DNA of 64,000 nucleotides. Origin: JAUIAS01 sp030425395. Lineage in GTDB: Bacteria > Pseudomonadota > Alphaproteobacteria > Rhodobacterales > Rhodobacteraceae. The DNA is taken from NCBI GenBank assembly GCA_043553855.1, contig CP121336.1:2294001-2358000 (forward strand), read 5' to 3'. The notes below the pieces were generated by a model that did no database searches, had not been told where the DNA came from, and was given only the letters and a program-made list of their open reading frames with translations. Each line of letters starts with the position of its first letter. Positions within the stretch are counted from its first letter, which is position 1. Made by a program: the position numbers and the translations under genes. Shown in pieces: positions 16,664-26,014 of this stretch.

Positions 16664-19192
16664 TCAGTCGCGCCCCCGCAAGATGCGCGCGGGCCGCGCG
16701 GCCAGCGGACGCCAGGCAAAGGCCAGACCGGCCAGCAGCGTTGCAATGATACCGCCGCTGACGATGCCGATGGCCGATGGCCAGATCACGATGAAATCCG
16801 TATCCATCACGAAATGGCTGACCGCCCAGCCACCGCCGATCCCTGCGGTCAGGGCAACGATGCCCGCCGCAGCCCCAAGGATCGCCGAGCGCAGCGCAAA
16901 ACTGGCCATGATGCGGCCGCGCGCGGCCCCCAGAGTCTTGAGAACCGCGGCCTCATAGGTCCGTGCGCCTTCGCCTGCCGCTGCGGCCCCGATCAGCACC
17001 AGAAATCCGGTCAGCAATGTTGCGGCCGCCCCATAGGAGGTGGCTGCGGCAATACCGGCCAGAACTTCGCTGACCCTGTCTATGGCGTCGCGCACACGGA
17101 TTGCGGTGATGTTGGGATAGGCATTGGCCAGATCCCGCAGAATGGCGGCTTCGGCCTCCTGCTCGGCATAGACCGTCGCAATGAAGCTATGCGGCGCACC
17201 GGCAACAGCGGCGGCATTCATCGTCATCACGAACCCCATGCCTGCGCTTGAGAAATCCACCTCGCGCAGGTTCGAGATCGTGCCGGTGATATCGCGGCCA
17301 AGAATGTTGACCGTCAGCACGTCTCCGATACCGATGCCCATTTCCTCGGCCTCTTCCCGTGCAAAGGAAAACAGCGGGGGGCCGGTGTAGTCTTCGGGCC
17401 ACCATTCCCCGGCAACGATGCGTGTGTTGTCAGGCTTGGGTCCGGCATATGTCACGCCACGGTCGCCTTCGACAACCCAGTGACCCCCGGCCACTTCCCG
17501 CGCAGGTTTGTCATTGATCCGGGTCAGCATTCCGCGCAGCATCGGCGCGCTATCCATCCGGCTGACCGCCGGATCGTTTGTGACCCGCTCGCGAAAGCCG
17601 TCAATCTGGGACTGCTGGATATCGACAAAGAAATACGACGGGGCCACCTCGGGCAGGTCACCCGCGATGGCGTTGCGCAGGTTGCCGTCAATCTGTCCAA
17701 CTGCGGCAAGGACAGACAGCCCAAGGCCCAGCGACAGCACCACAGAGGCCGCGCCTTCGCGCGGGCCGCCGATTGCCCCCAATGCCCAGCGCAGCGCCGG
17801 GTGCCCGCGTGCCATCTTGGCAGAGCGGCGGGCCAGCATACGGATCAGCAGCGCCGACACCGCAAGCAACAACAACGCACCACCCAGACCCGCAGCCGTC
17901 CACAAGGTCAGCTGCCAATGCCCGCTGAACCATCCCGCCGCACCAATAAGAAGCGCGAGTGCCAGCGCGCTGGCCACCACGAATATCGGGGCAGGCAGGA
18001 TCGGCGCGCCGCCCATGGCATCACGGATCAGGGTCGCCGCGCGAACCTCCTGCGTTCTGGCAAGCGGCCAGAGCGTGAACAACAAAGCCGTCAGAACGCC
18101 ATAGAGCGCAGCTTCGGCCAAGGGGGCAGGGTAGACGCCGAACGCCGCAGGAATGGGAAGGCGGGCCTCGATCACCGGGCCAAGCGCGATGGGCACCAAT
18201 GCCCCCAAGGCCAACCCGATACAGATACCCACGATCGACAACACGGAGATCTGGAAGAAATAGGTCAGAAACACGGTGCCACGGTCGGCCCCAAGGGTGC
18301 GCAGAATGGCGATCACGGTGGTCTTGCCACCGATATAGGCGCGCGCGGCCGCCGACACGCCGACACCGCCGACCGCCAGCCCGGACAGCCCCACAAGCAC
18401 CAGAAACGCGCCGAGCCGTTCCACGAAACGGGCAAGGTTGGGGGCCCCATTGCGCGAGTCGGTCCAGCGCATTCCGGCGCTGTCGAACCGGTCCGACGCA
18501 TCAAGGGCAACGTCGTCCAGAACCGCGCCGTCGCGCAATAACAGACGGTATTCGGTCTCATAAAGGCTGCCCGGCCCGATCAAACCCGATTGCGCCAGAT
18601 CGGTGGTCCTGACCATCGTGCGCGGGCCAAGGGAAAAGCCCCCCGCCGCCGCGTCCGGCAACCGGTCAATGACGGCCATCAGAACAAATTCCTGCAAGCC
18701 AAGCTTGAACGTATCGCCGGGGGACAGGCCCATTCGTTCGACCAGAACGCGTTCCATCACGCCGCCGGGACGCGCGCCATCACCGGCAAAGGCGGCCTCC
18801 AGCGGCATTTCGGGATCAAGGCGCACGGTGCCGACCAGCGGATAGGCATCATCAACCGCGTTGATCTGGGTCAGCCCGCGTTCGGTGTCCGCGCCGCGAT
18901 CCACCGCGACCATGGACCGAAAATCGACAATTTCCGTCACCGACCGGGCATTCGACGCCATCCATGCCTTTTCGTCTTCATTGGCATAGCGGTAGGTGAA
19001 TTCCATTTCCGCGTCTCCGCCCAGCAGGGCCTTGCCTTCGCGTGCAAGCCCGGCTTCGATACTGGCGCGCACGGTGCCAACCGCCGCGATGGCGGCAACC
19101 CCCAGCGCGAGGCAGGCCAGAAAGATGCGAAAGCCATGCACGCCGCCACGCAATTCGCGCCGCGCAAGACGCCAAGCCATACCTGCGTTCAT
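16664..19192 (-). CDS. ABC transporter permease, YbbP-like (FtsX family)
   Basis: This 842-residue membrane protein has an N-terminal helix (about 20-42), a large extracytoplasmic domain, a FtsX-type core of three helices near 260-380, further helices near 395-450, a second periplasmic domain, and a C-terminal FtsX block ending RPARILRGRD. The duplicated FtsX arrangement is that of E. coli YbbP and related MacB-like machines. It pairs with the YbbA-like ATPase gene, which overlaps its start by 4 bases. With the divergent tesA-like esterase it reproduces the ybbAP-tesA grouping of other proteobacteria. The exported substrate is unknown. Confidence 0.9.
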   Translation of the reverse strand: MNAGMAWRLARRELRGGVHGFRIFLACLALGVAAIAAVGTVRASIEAGLAREGKALLGGDAEMEFTYRYANEDEKAWMASNARSVTEIVDFRSMVAVDRGADTERGLTQINAVDDAYPLVGTVRLDPEMPLEAAFAGDGARPGGVMERVLVERMGLSPGDTFKLGLQEFVLMAVIDRLPDAAAGGFSLGPRTMVRTTDLAQSGLIGPGSLYETEYRLLLRDGAVLDDVALDASDRFDSAGMRWTDSRNGAPNLARFVERLGAFLVLVGLSGLAVGGVGVSAAARAYIGGKTTVIAILRTLGADRGTVFLTYFFQISVLSIVGICIGLALGALVPIALGPVIEARLPIPAAFGVYPAPLAEAALYGVLTALLFTLWPLARTQEVRAATLIRDAMGGAPILPAPIFVVASALALALLIGAAGWFSGHWQLTLWTAAGLGGALLLLAVSALLIRMLARRSAKMARGHPALRWALGAIGGPREGAASVVLSLGLGLSVLAAVGQIDGNLRNAIAGDLPEVAPSYFFVDIQQSQIDGFRERVTNDPAVSRMDSAPMLRGMLTRINDKPAREVAGGHWVVEGDRGVTYAGPKPDNTRIVAGEWWPEDYTGPPLFSFAREEAEEMGIGIGDVLTVNILGRDITGTISNLREVDFSSAGMGFVMTMNAAAVAGAPHSFIATVYAEQEAEAAILRDLANAYPNITAIRVRDAIDRVSEVLAGIAAATSYGAAATLLTGFLVLIGAAAAGEGARTYEAAVLKTLGAARGRIMASFALRSAILGAAAGIVALTAGIGGGWAVSHFVMDTDFIVIWPSAIGIVSGGIIATLLAGLAFAWRPLAARPARILRGRD

Positions 19193-19881
19193 TCCGCGGC
19201 CTCGCGGTTGTCGTCCGCGATCAGACCGTCGCGCAGGCTCACCACGCGGTCACAGCGCGCGGCCAGTTCAGGCGCATGGGTGACAAGAACCAGCGTCGCG
19301 CCATGCCTGTCGCGCAGATCAAACAGCAGATCCATGATAATGGCACCGGTGGTTGCATCAAGGTTGCCGGTGGGTTCATCGGCCAGCAGGATATCGGGCC
19401 GGGGGGCTGCGGCCCGCGCCAGCGCCACACGCTGCTGTTCACCCCCCGACATCTGGGTTGGATAATGTCCGATACGATCGCCAAGCCCGACGGCGCGCAA
19501 CTCGGCCTCGGCCCGGTCAAACGCGTCCGGCAGACCGGCGAGTTCAAGCGGCGTTGCCACGTTTTCCAACGCTGTCATCGTCGGGATCAGGTGAAAAGAC
19601 TGGAACACAACGCCCATGTGATCGCGCCGGAACCGCGCAAGCGCATCTTCGTTCATCGCGGTAAGATCATGGCCCAGCGCGGTTACCTTGCCGCCGGTGG
19701 CCCGTTCAAGCCCGCCCATCACCATGAGAAGCGATGACTTGCCCGAACCGGACGGCCCTACAAGGCCCAGAGTTTCCCCCTTGGTCACGCCAAGGGTGAT
19801 CCCGCGCAGGATTTCCACGGGTCCGGCATTGCCATTCAGCCGCAAAGAAGCATCATTGAGGTCGAGAACGAGGTGGGTCAT
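19189..19881 (-). CDS. ABC transporter ATP-binding protein, YbbA/LolD-like
   Basis: This 230-residue ATPase is the partner of the YbbP-like permease. It has Walker A GPSGSGKS (42-49), the signature MSGGEQQ (144-150) and Walker B ILLADEPTG around 165-173. The sequence is of the MacB/LolD/YbbA group. I use ATG 19881 (MTHLVLDLND); a GTG at 19908 would extend it by nine codons without similarity. It overlaps the permease start by 4 bases. Only 50 bases separate it from the divergent esterase gene, so the two promoters must overlap. Confidence 0.9.
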   Translation of the reverse strand: MTHLVLDLNDASLRLNGNAGPVEILRGITLGVTKGETLGLVGPSGSGKSSLLMVMGGLERATGGKVTALGHDLTAMNEDALARFRRDHMGVVFQSFHLIPTMTALENVATPLELAGLPDAFDRAEAELRAVGLGDRIGHYPTQMSGGEQQRVALARAAAPRPDILLADEPTGNLDATTGAIIMDLLFDLRDRHGATLVLVTHAPELAARCDRVVSLRDGLIADDNREAAE

Positions 19882-19931
19882 GAAATCTGCCAAGTTTGGA
19901 GTATACACACCGATATGGAGCGTTCCCGACC

Positions 19932-20582
19932 ATGCGCAAGTCGATTTTTCTTTTGCCGGTTGTTCTTTGGGGTGGGATGGCGATGGCCGAACCGGTCACT
20001 GTGGCGGCTTTGGGTGACAGTCTGACCCAGGGATATGGTCTGCCGGCAGAAGACGGGTTCGTGCCGCAATTGCAGGCGTGGCTCGATGCGCAGGGTGTCG
20101 AGGCGAAGGTTCTGAATGCCGGGGTGTCCGGCGATACCACGGCTGGGGGCGCATCAAGGGTGGCGTGGACCCTGACCCCGGATGTGGACGCGATGATCGT
20201 GACGCTGGGCGGCAATGACCTGCTGCGCGGCATCCCGCCCGAGGTGTCGCGCGCCAACCTGCAAGCGATCCTTGAGGTCGCATCAGATGCGGATGTGGAT
20301 GTGTTGCTGGTGGGCATGCAGGCACCGGGGAACTTTGGCCCGGACTACAAGGCACAGTTCGACGCGATCTATCCTGATCTGTCCGCGCAATTCGGCACCG
20401 CTTACGCGCCCAGCTTTTTCGCCGGTCTGATGTCGCAGGGCGAAACCGATCCGGCTGCTCTACAGCCCTATTTCCAGGCTGACGGAATCCATCCCAATGC
20501 ACAGGGAGTCATTCAAATCGTGCAGGGGCTTGGGCCTCATGTGCTCGATTTCATCCGTGCGGCGGATGCCGGGCAGGACTGA
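19932..20582 (+). CDS. tesA: Periplasmic arylesterase/thioesterase I (SGNH/GDSL)
   Basis: This 216-residue protein has a signal peptide (MRKSIFLLPVVLWGGMAMA) and the SGNH hydrolase blocks: GDSL (28-31), a Gly block GVSGDT, the Asn block TLGGNDLLRG, and the C-terminal DGIHPN catalytic Asp/His block. It is close to TesA/ApeA, a multifunctional periplasmic esterase, thioesterase and lysophospholipase. The link to ybbAP-type genes is known in other proteobacteria. A hairpin terminator follows the stop. Confidence 0.88.
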   Translation: MRKSIFLLPVVLWGGMAMAEPVTVAALGDSLTQGYGLPAEDGFVPQLQAWLDAQGVEAKVLNAGVSGDTTAGGASRVAWTLTPDVDAMIVTLGGNDLLRGIPPEVSRANLQAILEVASDADVDVLLVGMQAPGNFGPDYKAQFDAIYPDLSAQFGTAYAPSFFAGLMSQGETDPAALQPYFQADGIHPNAQGVIQIVQGLGPHVLDFIRAADAGQD

Positions 20583-20617
20583 CCGCCCTGCACAAATGGA
20601 CCCCGCACAAACCAAGA

Positions 20618-20640
20618 AGGGGCCGATGGAACCGGCCCCT
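20618..20640. terminator. Hairpin terminator between tesA and the cold-shock gene
   Basis: An 8-bp perfect stem (AGGGGCCG with CGGCCCCT) surrounds a 7-base loop and is followed on the plus strand by TTCGTTTC. On the minus strand it is followed by TCTTGG. The two flanking genes are convergent, so one structure may serve both. Confidence 0.65.
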
Positions 20641-20663
20641 TTCGTTTCATCGACGGATCACGA

Positions 20664-20870
20664 TCACAGAAGTTCGATATCACCGGCGGATTCGCGGCCA
20701 TCGCGGCCTGCCTGCAATTCGTATTTCACCTTCTGATTGTCGTTCAGACCTCTGAGGCCCGCGCGCTCGACGGCTGTGATGTGAACGAACACGTCCTTAC
20801 CGCCTTCGTCGGGGGCGATAAAGCCATACCCCTTGTCCGAGTTAAACCATTTGACGGTGCCTTGTGCCAT
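20664..20870 (-). CDS. Cold-shock protein, CspA family
   Basis: This is a 68-residue single cold-shock domain, an RNA chaperone that binds single-stranded nucleic acid. RNP1 is KGYGFIAP (13-20) and RNP2 is VFVHI (27-31). ATG 20870 (MAQGTVKWFN) is the family start, preceded by GGAG at 8 bases; the longer reading is wrong. The 280 bases upstream, shared with the divergent gene at 21151, presumably hold its 5' leader. Confidence 0.95.
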   Translation of the reverse strand: MAQGTVKWFNSDKGYGFIAPDEGGKDVFVHITAVERAGLRGLNDNQKVKYELQAGRDGRESAGDIELL

Positions 20871-21150
20871 CGTCCTGTCTCCAATGTTTGTGTTGCCCAC
20901 GTCATGCGGCAACCCGGCTCAGTCAGTGCAAGATCGAAGCCGGGCCTTGGGTAGAAAGCAGGTCGATAGAGGTAACGTCGCGTGACGCATTTGGCCGCAA
21001 GTTTTTGCTGGAATCAAGCTGTTTTCATGGCCGAACGGCATGGAATGGCTTGATCATATATTCCGGTTCGACGATGGTTGCCGCAAGGCGCGGGCTATTT
21101 TGCACCGTGATAGGCTGGCGCAGGGAAACCTGTGAATTGGTGCAGGTATT

Positions 21151-22713
21151 ATGGCGATCAAAACTTTGAAAGCGGCCGTCGGCATCCCGTCCAAGGCGGG
21201 AAACGGGCGCTTGGTCAAGAACTCAGCCTCCGATGTGATCATCCTGCGGCGGATGCTCGTCGCGAATGGGTATGGGGTTCCCGAAGACGGCAAATTCGAC
21301 GCCAAACTGGGGGCCGTTATAAAACAGGCCCAAAAGAAAAGCGGCGTGCCAACAGACGGTGTGGTTGTGCCGGGTGACAAGACCAGCAAGGCGCTGGTGA
21401 CAAAATACATGGTGGCTGAAAAGGCCGCCGCCAACGTCAAGATGCTGACCTTCAAGGTCGGCGGCAAGACCTATGAGGTTCTTGAGAAAGACTACAAGAA
21501 AACCGTTGATAAGATTTTCAAGACGCTTGAAACACCAACCCGCCGTTTGATCGGTCAGGTCGATATGACGATGGAACGCTACAAGTTCTATCTGGACGTG
21601 GCCCAGAACAAGGAAGGGATCGCGATGGCGCTGACGCAGGCGTCCATCATGTTCATTGGCAGGGTCGATTTTCCGAGCGATCGCAAGATGATAAAGGCGC
21701 TGGATGCGCGCAATGCTCTGGAACGCAGCTTGCGAAGCAAGGATCTCAAGGCCTATTGCGCCGCGATGCGCACAGCCGAAACCGACATCAACGCCTTTGT
21801 CTATGATTTCCGCGCTTACGTGCAAAAAATGGAAAGCCGGGGAAGTGATATCCAGGGCGTTCTCGGCGTGGTCAAGACAAGCTCTTTCATGGCTGTTGAA
21901 ATTCTCGCCGTGCCGGTGGTGATGACCTATACGCGCCTGCCGCCGGACAAGGCATATCTCGCCTCCAAGACGGCGGTGGCAGGCATCGAATCCATGGCCG
22001 AAGACCTTGGCAAGCATATCGCGGGCCAGAAAGTTTCGGTTTCCGGCTCGCTTGGGCGGGCAAGCTATGCCATGGCCAAGGAACTGGTTCTCGGCTGGTG
22101 CGGAGGCAAGCTCAAGTTCGAGGGCAAACTGCTGACCCGGATGATGAGCGTCATCGGTCCGGCGGTGGGCAAGGCGCTTCCCTTCCTGCCCAAGGACGTC
22201 GCCGCGCGCTTTGTCTCGCGGTATATTCAGGGTTTCTCGGAAGCGACGATGAAAGGCATCCTTGATGGCGTGGTCAAGGCGGTGGAAATCTGGATCAAGA
22301 AAGGCAGAACGCCCAGCAAGGCGGAAATCGAAAAGCTGTTTGACGATCTGGTTCAGCAGGCGGTTTTGGGCGGGTTGACCAAGAATCTGGGCAAGTTCAA
22401 CACCAAATGGGCCACCGATCACCAGAACATCCTGCGCCACAAGATGGTGCCGATGGCGTTCAAGAAGATCGACAACAAGAACCTGATCACCGACCCACAG
22501 CGCCAGCTTCTGATCAAAAAGATCATGTCCAAGCTACAGGGCAAGGCGCTGAATGCGGGCTACGACAAGGTTTTTGAGGGTGCCACCGGTCAGGAAAGCG
22601 GCAATGCACTGGTTTCCATGGCCGAGGACGCTCTGCGCAATGATCGCAAGATCGCGGCGGAAATTGACGCGATGATCACGGCAGAGCTCAAGGCACTGGC
22701 CAAGGCACGCTGA
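21151..22713 (+). CDS. Unrecognised 520-residue protein with peptidoglycan-binding-like N-terminus
   Basis: The N-terminal 75 residues match the PG_binding_1 pattern: a VIILRRMLVANGYGVPEDGKF-type repeat helix, an AVIKQAQKKSGVPTDGVV segment and KTSKAL. There is no signal peptide. The following 440 residues are helical, lysine-rich and contain no domain I recognise; a short hydrophobic stretch sits near 243-260 (SSFMAVEILAVPVVMTY). Soluble proteins with a PG-binding head and an unknown helical body are often cargo of contractile injection systems or cell-lysis effectors, but no such genes and no immunity gene lie nearby. Weak ribosome-binding site. Function not assigned. Confidence 0.75.
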   Translation: MAIKTLKAAVGIPSKAGNGRLVKNSASDVIILRRMLVANGYGVPEDGKFDAKLGAVIKQAQKKSGVPTDGVVVPGDKTSKALVTKYMVAEKAAANVKMLTFKVGGKTYEVLEKDYKKTVDKIFKTLETPTRRLIGQVDMTMERYKFYLDVAQNKEGIAMALTQASIMFIGRVDFPSDRKMIKALDARNALERSLRSKDLKAYCAAMRTAETDINAFVYDFRAYVQKMESRGSDIQGVLGVVKTSSFMAVEILAVPVVMTYTRLPPDKAYLASKTAVAGIESMAEDLGKHIAGQKVSVSGSLGRASYAMAKELVLGWCGGKLKFEGKLLTRMMSVIGPAVGKALPFLPKDVAARFVSRYIQGFSEATMKGILDGVVKAVEIWIKKGRTPSKAEIEKLFDDLVQQAVLGGLTKNLGKFNTKWATDHQNILRHKMVPMAFKKIDNKNLITDPQRQLLIKKIMSKLQGKALNAGYDKVFEGATGQESGNALVSMAEDALRNDRKIAAEIDAMITAELKALAKAR

Positions 22714-22723
22714 CAGTGCGGGT

Positions 22724-23485
22724 CTAACGGCCCAGCCAACCGCCGTCCACGGGCAGAACCGTGCCGTGAATGAAATCCGCCATATCGCTTGCAAGGAACG
22801 CAACCGGCCAGCCGATTTCGTCGCTTTGGCCCCAGCGCCCCACCGGAATGCGCGCCATCAGATCGCGCGTGCGGTCCGCATCAGCCTGAAGCGCGGCGGT
22901 GTTGTCTGTCGCGATATAGCCCGGTGCAACCGCATTGACGTTGACGCCCTTGGCGGCCCATTCATTTGCCATTGCCCGCGTCAGCTGTGCCACAGCGCCC
23001 TTGGCGGCTGCATATCCGGGCACGAGGATACCGCCCTGATAGGACAGGACAGAGGCGATATTGATGATCTTGCCATGGCCACGCGCCACCATGCGCGCGC
23101 CCAACTCGCGGCTCAAAAGGAACACGGCATCCAGATTGACGGCCATCACCGCATCCCAGTCTTCGGTGCTGTGGGTGGTCGCCGCGCCCCTGCGGATGAT
23201 CCCGGCGTTGTTCACCAGAATGTCGATCTCGCAGCCGGTTTCATCCATTTCAGAGATCAGGTCGGCAATGGCATCGCGATCAGAAAGGTCGCAATCGCGC
23301 GGCGTAAAGGTGCCGGGCAAGTCTTGAAACGCGGGGCCAAGATTGCCGCCGGTGATCGACGTGCCGACCCCGATCACATCCGCGCCGCAGGTGGCAAGCG
23401 TGCGGGCAATGGCAAGGCCGATGCCCCGGCTGGCACCTGTCACAAGGGCGGTCTTTCCGCTCAGGTCGATGGTTGGGGTGGGCAT
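22724..23485 (-). CDS. SDR family oxidoreductase, KduD-like
   Basis: This 253-residue SDR has TGASRGIG (16-23), NNAG (92-95), catalytic Ser145 and the Tyr158/Lys162 pair (YAAAK). The C-terminal half (VNAVAPGYIATDNT, IPVGRWGQ, DGGWLGR) follows 2-dehydro-3-deoxy-D-gluconate 5-dehydrogenase KduD closely. KduD acts in pectin and uronate breakdown, but no other uronate gene is present. It is convergent with the 520-residue unknown gene and divergent from the luciferase-like gene. Confidence 0.85.
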   Translation of the reverse strand: MPTPTIDLSGKTALVTGASRGIGLAIARTLATCGADVIGVGTSITGGNLGPAFQDLPGTFTPRDCDLSDRDAIADLISEMDETGCEIDILVNNAGIIRRGAATTHSTEDWDAVMAVNLDAVFLLSRELGARMVARGHGKIINIASVLSYQGGILVPGYAAAKGAVAQLTRAMANEWAAKGVNVNAVAPGYIATDNTAALQADADRTRDLMARIPVGRWGQSDEIGWPVAFLASDMADFIHGTVLPVDGGWLGR

Positions 23486-23627
23486 GGGTCACATCCGCCT
23501 TTCTTGCCACAACAGTTTGGGCGACGGTAACCCAGCCAGCCGCCCGCGTCACCCTGATACGGCCCTGCGCATCAGTCCTTGTGGCCGGTGGCCGCGGTGA
23601 ATAGCCTGCGCGCAAACGGAGGATGCA

Positions 23628-24626
23628 ATGAAACACTTCTCGCTTCTCGATCTGGCCCCGGTGCCCGAGGGCCTCAGCACGGCAATGGCCCTCAAGAATT
23701 CGGGCGCATTGGCAGTGGCGGCCGAAAAGGCGGGGTATCATCGGTTCTGGGTGGCCGAGCATCACAATATGGTTGGGATCGCCAGTTCCGCGACATCGGT
23801 TCTGATTGGCTATCTTGCATCCGTGACCCGCAGTATTCGCATCGGGTCGGGGGGTGTCATGCTGCCCAATCACGCGCCGCTCATGGTGGCCGAACAGTTT
23901 GGAACGCTGGCCTCGATCTATGGTGATCGGATCGACCTGGGCCTTGGGCGCGCGCCCGGAACCGACATTCAGACAGCGCGCGCCCTGCGCCGCAACATGA
24001 CACAGGAAGACAGCTTTCCAACCGATGTTCAGGAACTGATCGCATACCTCGGCGATATGCCGGAAAATGCGCCGGTGCGCGCGATACCGGGCATGGGCAC
24101 CAAGGTGCCGGTCTGGATTCTCGGATCAAGCCTATATGGCGCACAGCTTGCCGCCGTTCTGGGGCTGCCCTATGCGTTCGCATCGCATTTTGCGCCTGAC
24201 GCTCTGGAACAGGCACTCTATGTCTACCGCGAGAATTTCCGGCCCTCGGCGCATCTGTCAGAGCCTTACGCGATGATCGCGGCTGGCGTCTGTGCCGCCG
24301 ACACCGATGAAGAGGCCGCATTCCTGCGGACCTCCCAGATTCAGTCCTTTGCCAATATCATCACCAACCAGCGGGGCAAGATACCGCCGCCCGTGCAAGA
24401 TATCGAGGCCCGCGTTCCGCCTCGGGTGATGGCTCAGGCGCTGCACATGATGTCGTGTTCGGCAACCGGGTCCCCTGCAACGCTCACGGATCAGCTTGCG
24501 CGGCTGATCGACACCTATCGCCCGGACGAATTGATGATCACGGGCATGATCCACGATCACGGCGCGCGGGTCCGGTCGTTCGAGTTAGCGGCACAGGTAC
24601 TGCAGGATCTGACAGCGACCGGTTGA
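23628..24626 (+). CDS. Luciferase-like flavin monooxygenase (MsnO8/YhbW type)
   Basis: This 332-residue TIM-barrel protein begins MKHFSLLDLAPVPEG, the standard start of the MsnO8/YhbW branch of F420/FMN luciferase-like enzymes. It has the RFWVAEHHNM block near 40-50 and the RIDLGLGRAPGTD block near 103-115. GGAGG lies just upstream of the ATG. These enzymes use reduced flavin to oxidise small organic substrates; the substrate is unknown. It is convergent with the flavoprotein gene ending at 24641 and may belong functionally to the adjacent catabolic locus, but this is not shown. Confidence 0.85.
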   Translation: MKHFSLLDLAPVPEGLSTAMALKNSGALAVAAEKAGYHRFWVAEHHNMVGIASSATSVLIGYLASVTRSIRIGSGGVMLPNHAPLMVAEQFGTLASIYGDRIDLGLGRAPGTDIQTARALRRNMTQEDSFPTDVQELIAYLGDMPENAPVRAIPGMGTKVPVWILGSSLYGAQLAAVLGLPYAFASHFAPDALEQALYVYRENFRPSAHLSEPYAMIAAGVCAADTDEEAAFLRTSQIQSFANIITNQRGKIPPPVQDIEARVPPRVMAQALHMMSCSATGSPATLTDQLARLIDTYRPDELMITGMIHDHGARVRSFELAAQVLQDLTATG

Positions 24627-24640
24627 GTTCCGGTCGCCTG

Positions 24641-26014
24641 TCACGCCCCCTGACCGGCGATCCGCCCAAGAACGGCAGCCGTCAGCAGACCGTTGCCGGA
24701 CAAATACCCGCTGTCGCCGGACCCGGACACCCCGCAGGCTGCGCCACCCCCGGCAAAAAGGTTCGCGATGATCTGTCCGCCCTGCGTCATCACGCGGGCG
24801 CTATCATCCACGCAGAGACCGCCTTGGGTATGAAACAGCGCACCGGTGACCCTGACACCGCAATAGGGCGGGCGCAGGCCGTCCGGTCCAAAGCGGCGGC
24901 CAAAACTGTCCGTGCCCCCGTGGGGAATTGCCGCGACCGTGGCGCTGAGTTGATCGGGGGGCAGGTCCAGCGCCAGCGCCAAGGCCTCAAGAGTGTCGGC
25001 GGATTTCACCGCGCCCTGCGCCTCGGCGCGTTTGAAATCCTCGAACTGGCGGGCAATGGCGGCGATACGCGCGTCAAAGATCACGAATGCCTCGGCGCCA
25101 GGTTGCGCCAGAACCGCGCGGGCGGCTTCGGAATACCCCTGCGCTTCGTTCCAAAATCGTTGCCCGTCCCGATTGACCTGAACGCCACCCTCCGTGATCG
25201 TCGCCCAGGTGATCAGGATGCCATGCGGATGGGCCACGTTGCCATGCCCCTGAAACGCGCCCAGATGGGTCGTCTGCGCACCGATCCGGTCAGCCCACAG
25301 AACCGCCTCGCCCCGGTTGCCGTCATGGCCGAACCAGACACCCTCTGCGATTTCGGGCATATGGCGGTCCACCAGCGCGCGATTGCCGCCAAAGCCGTTG
25401 CAGGCAAGGATCAGCCGGGCGCATCCGATGGTCTCCACACCGCCGTCTGGACGATTGGCCGCGATGCCGTGCACCTTGCCATCCGCGAAAAACAAGGTTT
25501 GCGCGCGCCGTTCGCAAATAATGTCTATGCCCATACCCTCTGCCGCACTGCGGAGCGCATCGACAAGCTCGGCACCAGACCGGGTGGGCAGGCCATGCAT
25601 ACGGCGATTTGTATGACCCGGGTAATCGAAATCATCCACCACCGAAAACGGCAGCCCGTGCGCCTCGGTCAGCCAGTCGATCACGGAGGCCGCGTTGCGC
25701 GCCATCAAATCGACCAGCCGCTGTTCGTTTTCGTCATGCGCCTTGGCCTGAATGTCCGCGGCAAAGCACGCGGCGCTGTCAACGATCCCGGCCTCGCGTT
25801 GCTGGCGTGTGCCCGCCGCCGGGATCAATCCGGCGGACAGAGCGGTTGATCCGGACGGCACGGCGTCAGCCTCGATGACAAGAACGTCCTGCCCCGCCTC
25901 TCGGGCCGACAGGGCCGCGATCAATCCGCAGGCCCCGGCCCCGATGATCAGGGTTTCCACCTCAAGATCGAAGGCCGCCGGCGGCGCGGCAACCTCAGCG
26001 GTCCGAGCCGTCAT
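24641..26014 (-). CDS. FAD-dependent dehydrogenase, fumarate reductase flavoprotein-like
   Basis: This 457-residue flavoprotein has the FAD motif TLIIGAGACGLIAALSAREAG near 23-43, the GSTALSAGLIPAAGT loop near 58-72, and the C-terminal TQGGLCVDDSARV and GSGDSGYLSGNGL segments. These belong to the succinate dehydrogenase/fumarate reductase, KstD and TcuA family, which interconvert saturated and alpha,beta-unsaturated carbonyl compounds. It is the last gene of a six-gene operon and overlaps its upstream gene by 20 bases. The context, with a hydratase pair and a lyase, suggests oxidation of a substituted succinate-type substrate. That is inference. Confidence 0.85.
   Translation of the reverse strand: MTARTAEVAAPPAAFDLEVETLIIGAGACGLIAALSAREAGQDVLVIEADAVPSGSTALSAGLIPAAGTRQQREAGIVDSAACFAADIQAKAHDENEQRLVDLMARNAASVIDWLTEAHGLPFSVVDDFDYPGHTNRRMHGLPTRSGAELVDALRSAAEGMGIDIICERRAQTLFFADGKVHGIAANRPDGGVETIGCARLILACNGFGGNRALVDRHMPEIAEGVWFGHDGNRGEAVLWADRIGAQTTHLGAFQGHGNVAHPHGILITWATITEGGVQVNRDGQRFWNEAQGYSEAARAVLAQPGAEAFVIFDARIAAIARQFEDFKRAEAQGAVKSADTLEALALALDLPPDQLSATVAAIPHGGTDSFGRRFGPDGLRPPYCGVRVTGALFHTQGGLCVDDSARVMTQGGQIIANLFAGGGAACGVSGSGDSGYLSGNGLLTAAVLGRIAGQGA

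Noticed and set aside
22724..23485. Firm assignment as a pectin/uronate KduD
   Set aside because: Sequence similarity is strong, but no kduI, kdgK or pectin gene is near, and SDR substrates cannot be fixed from sequence.
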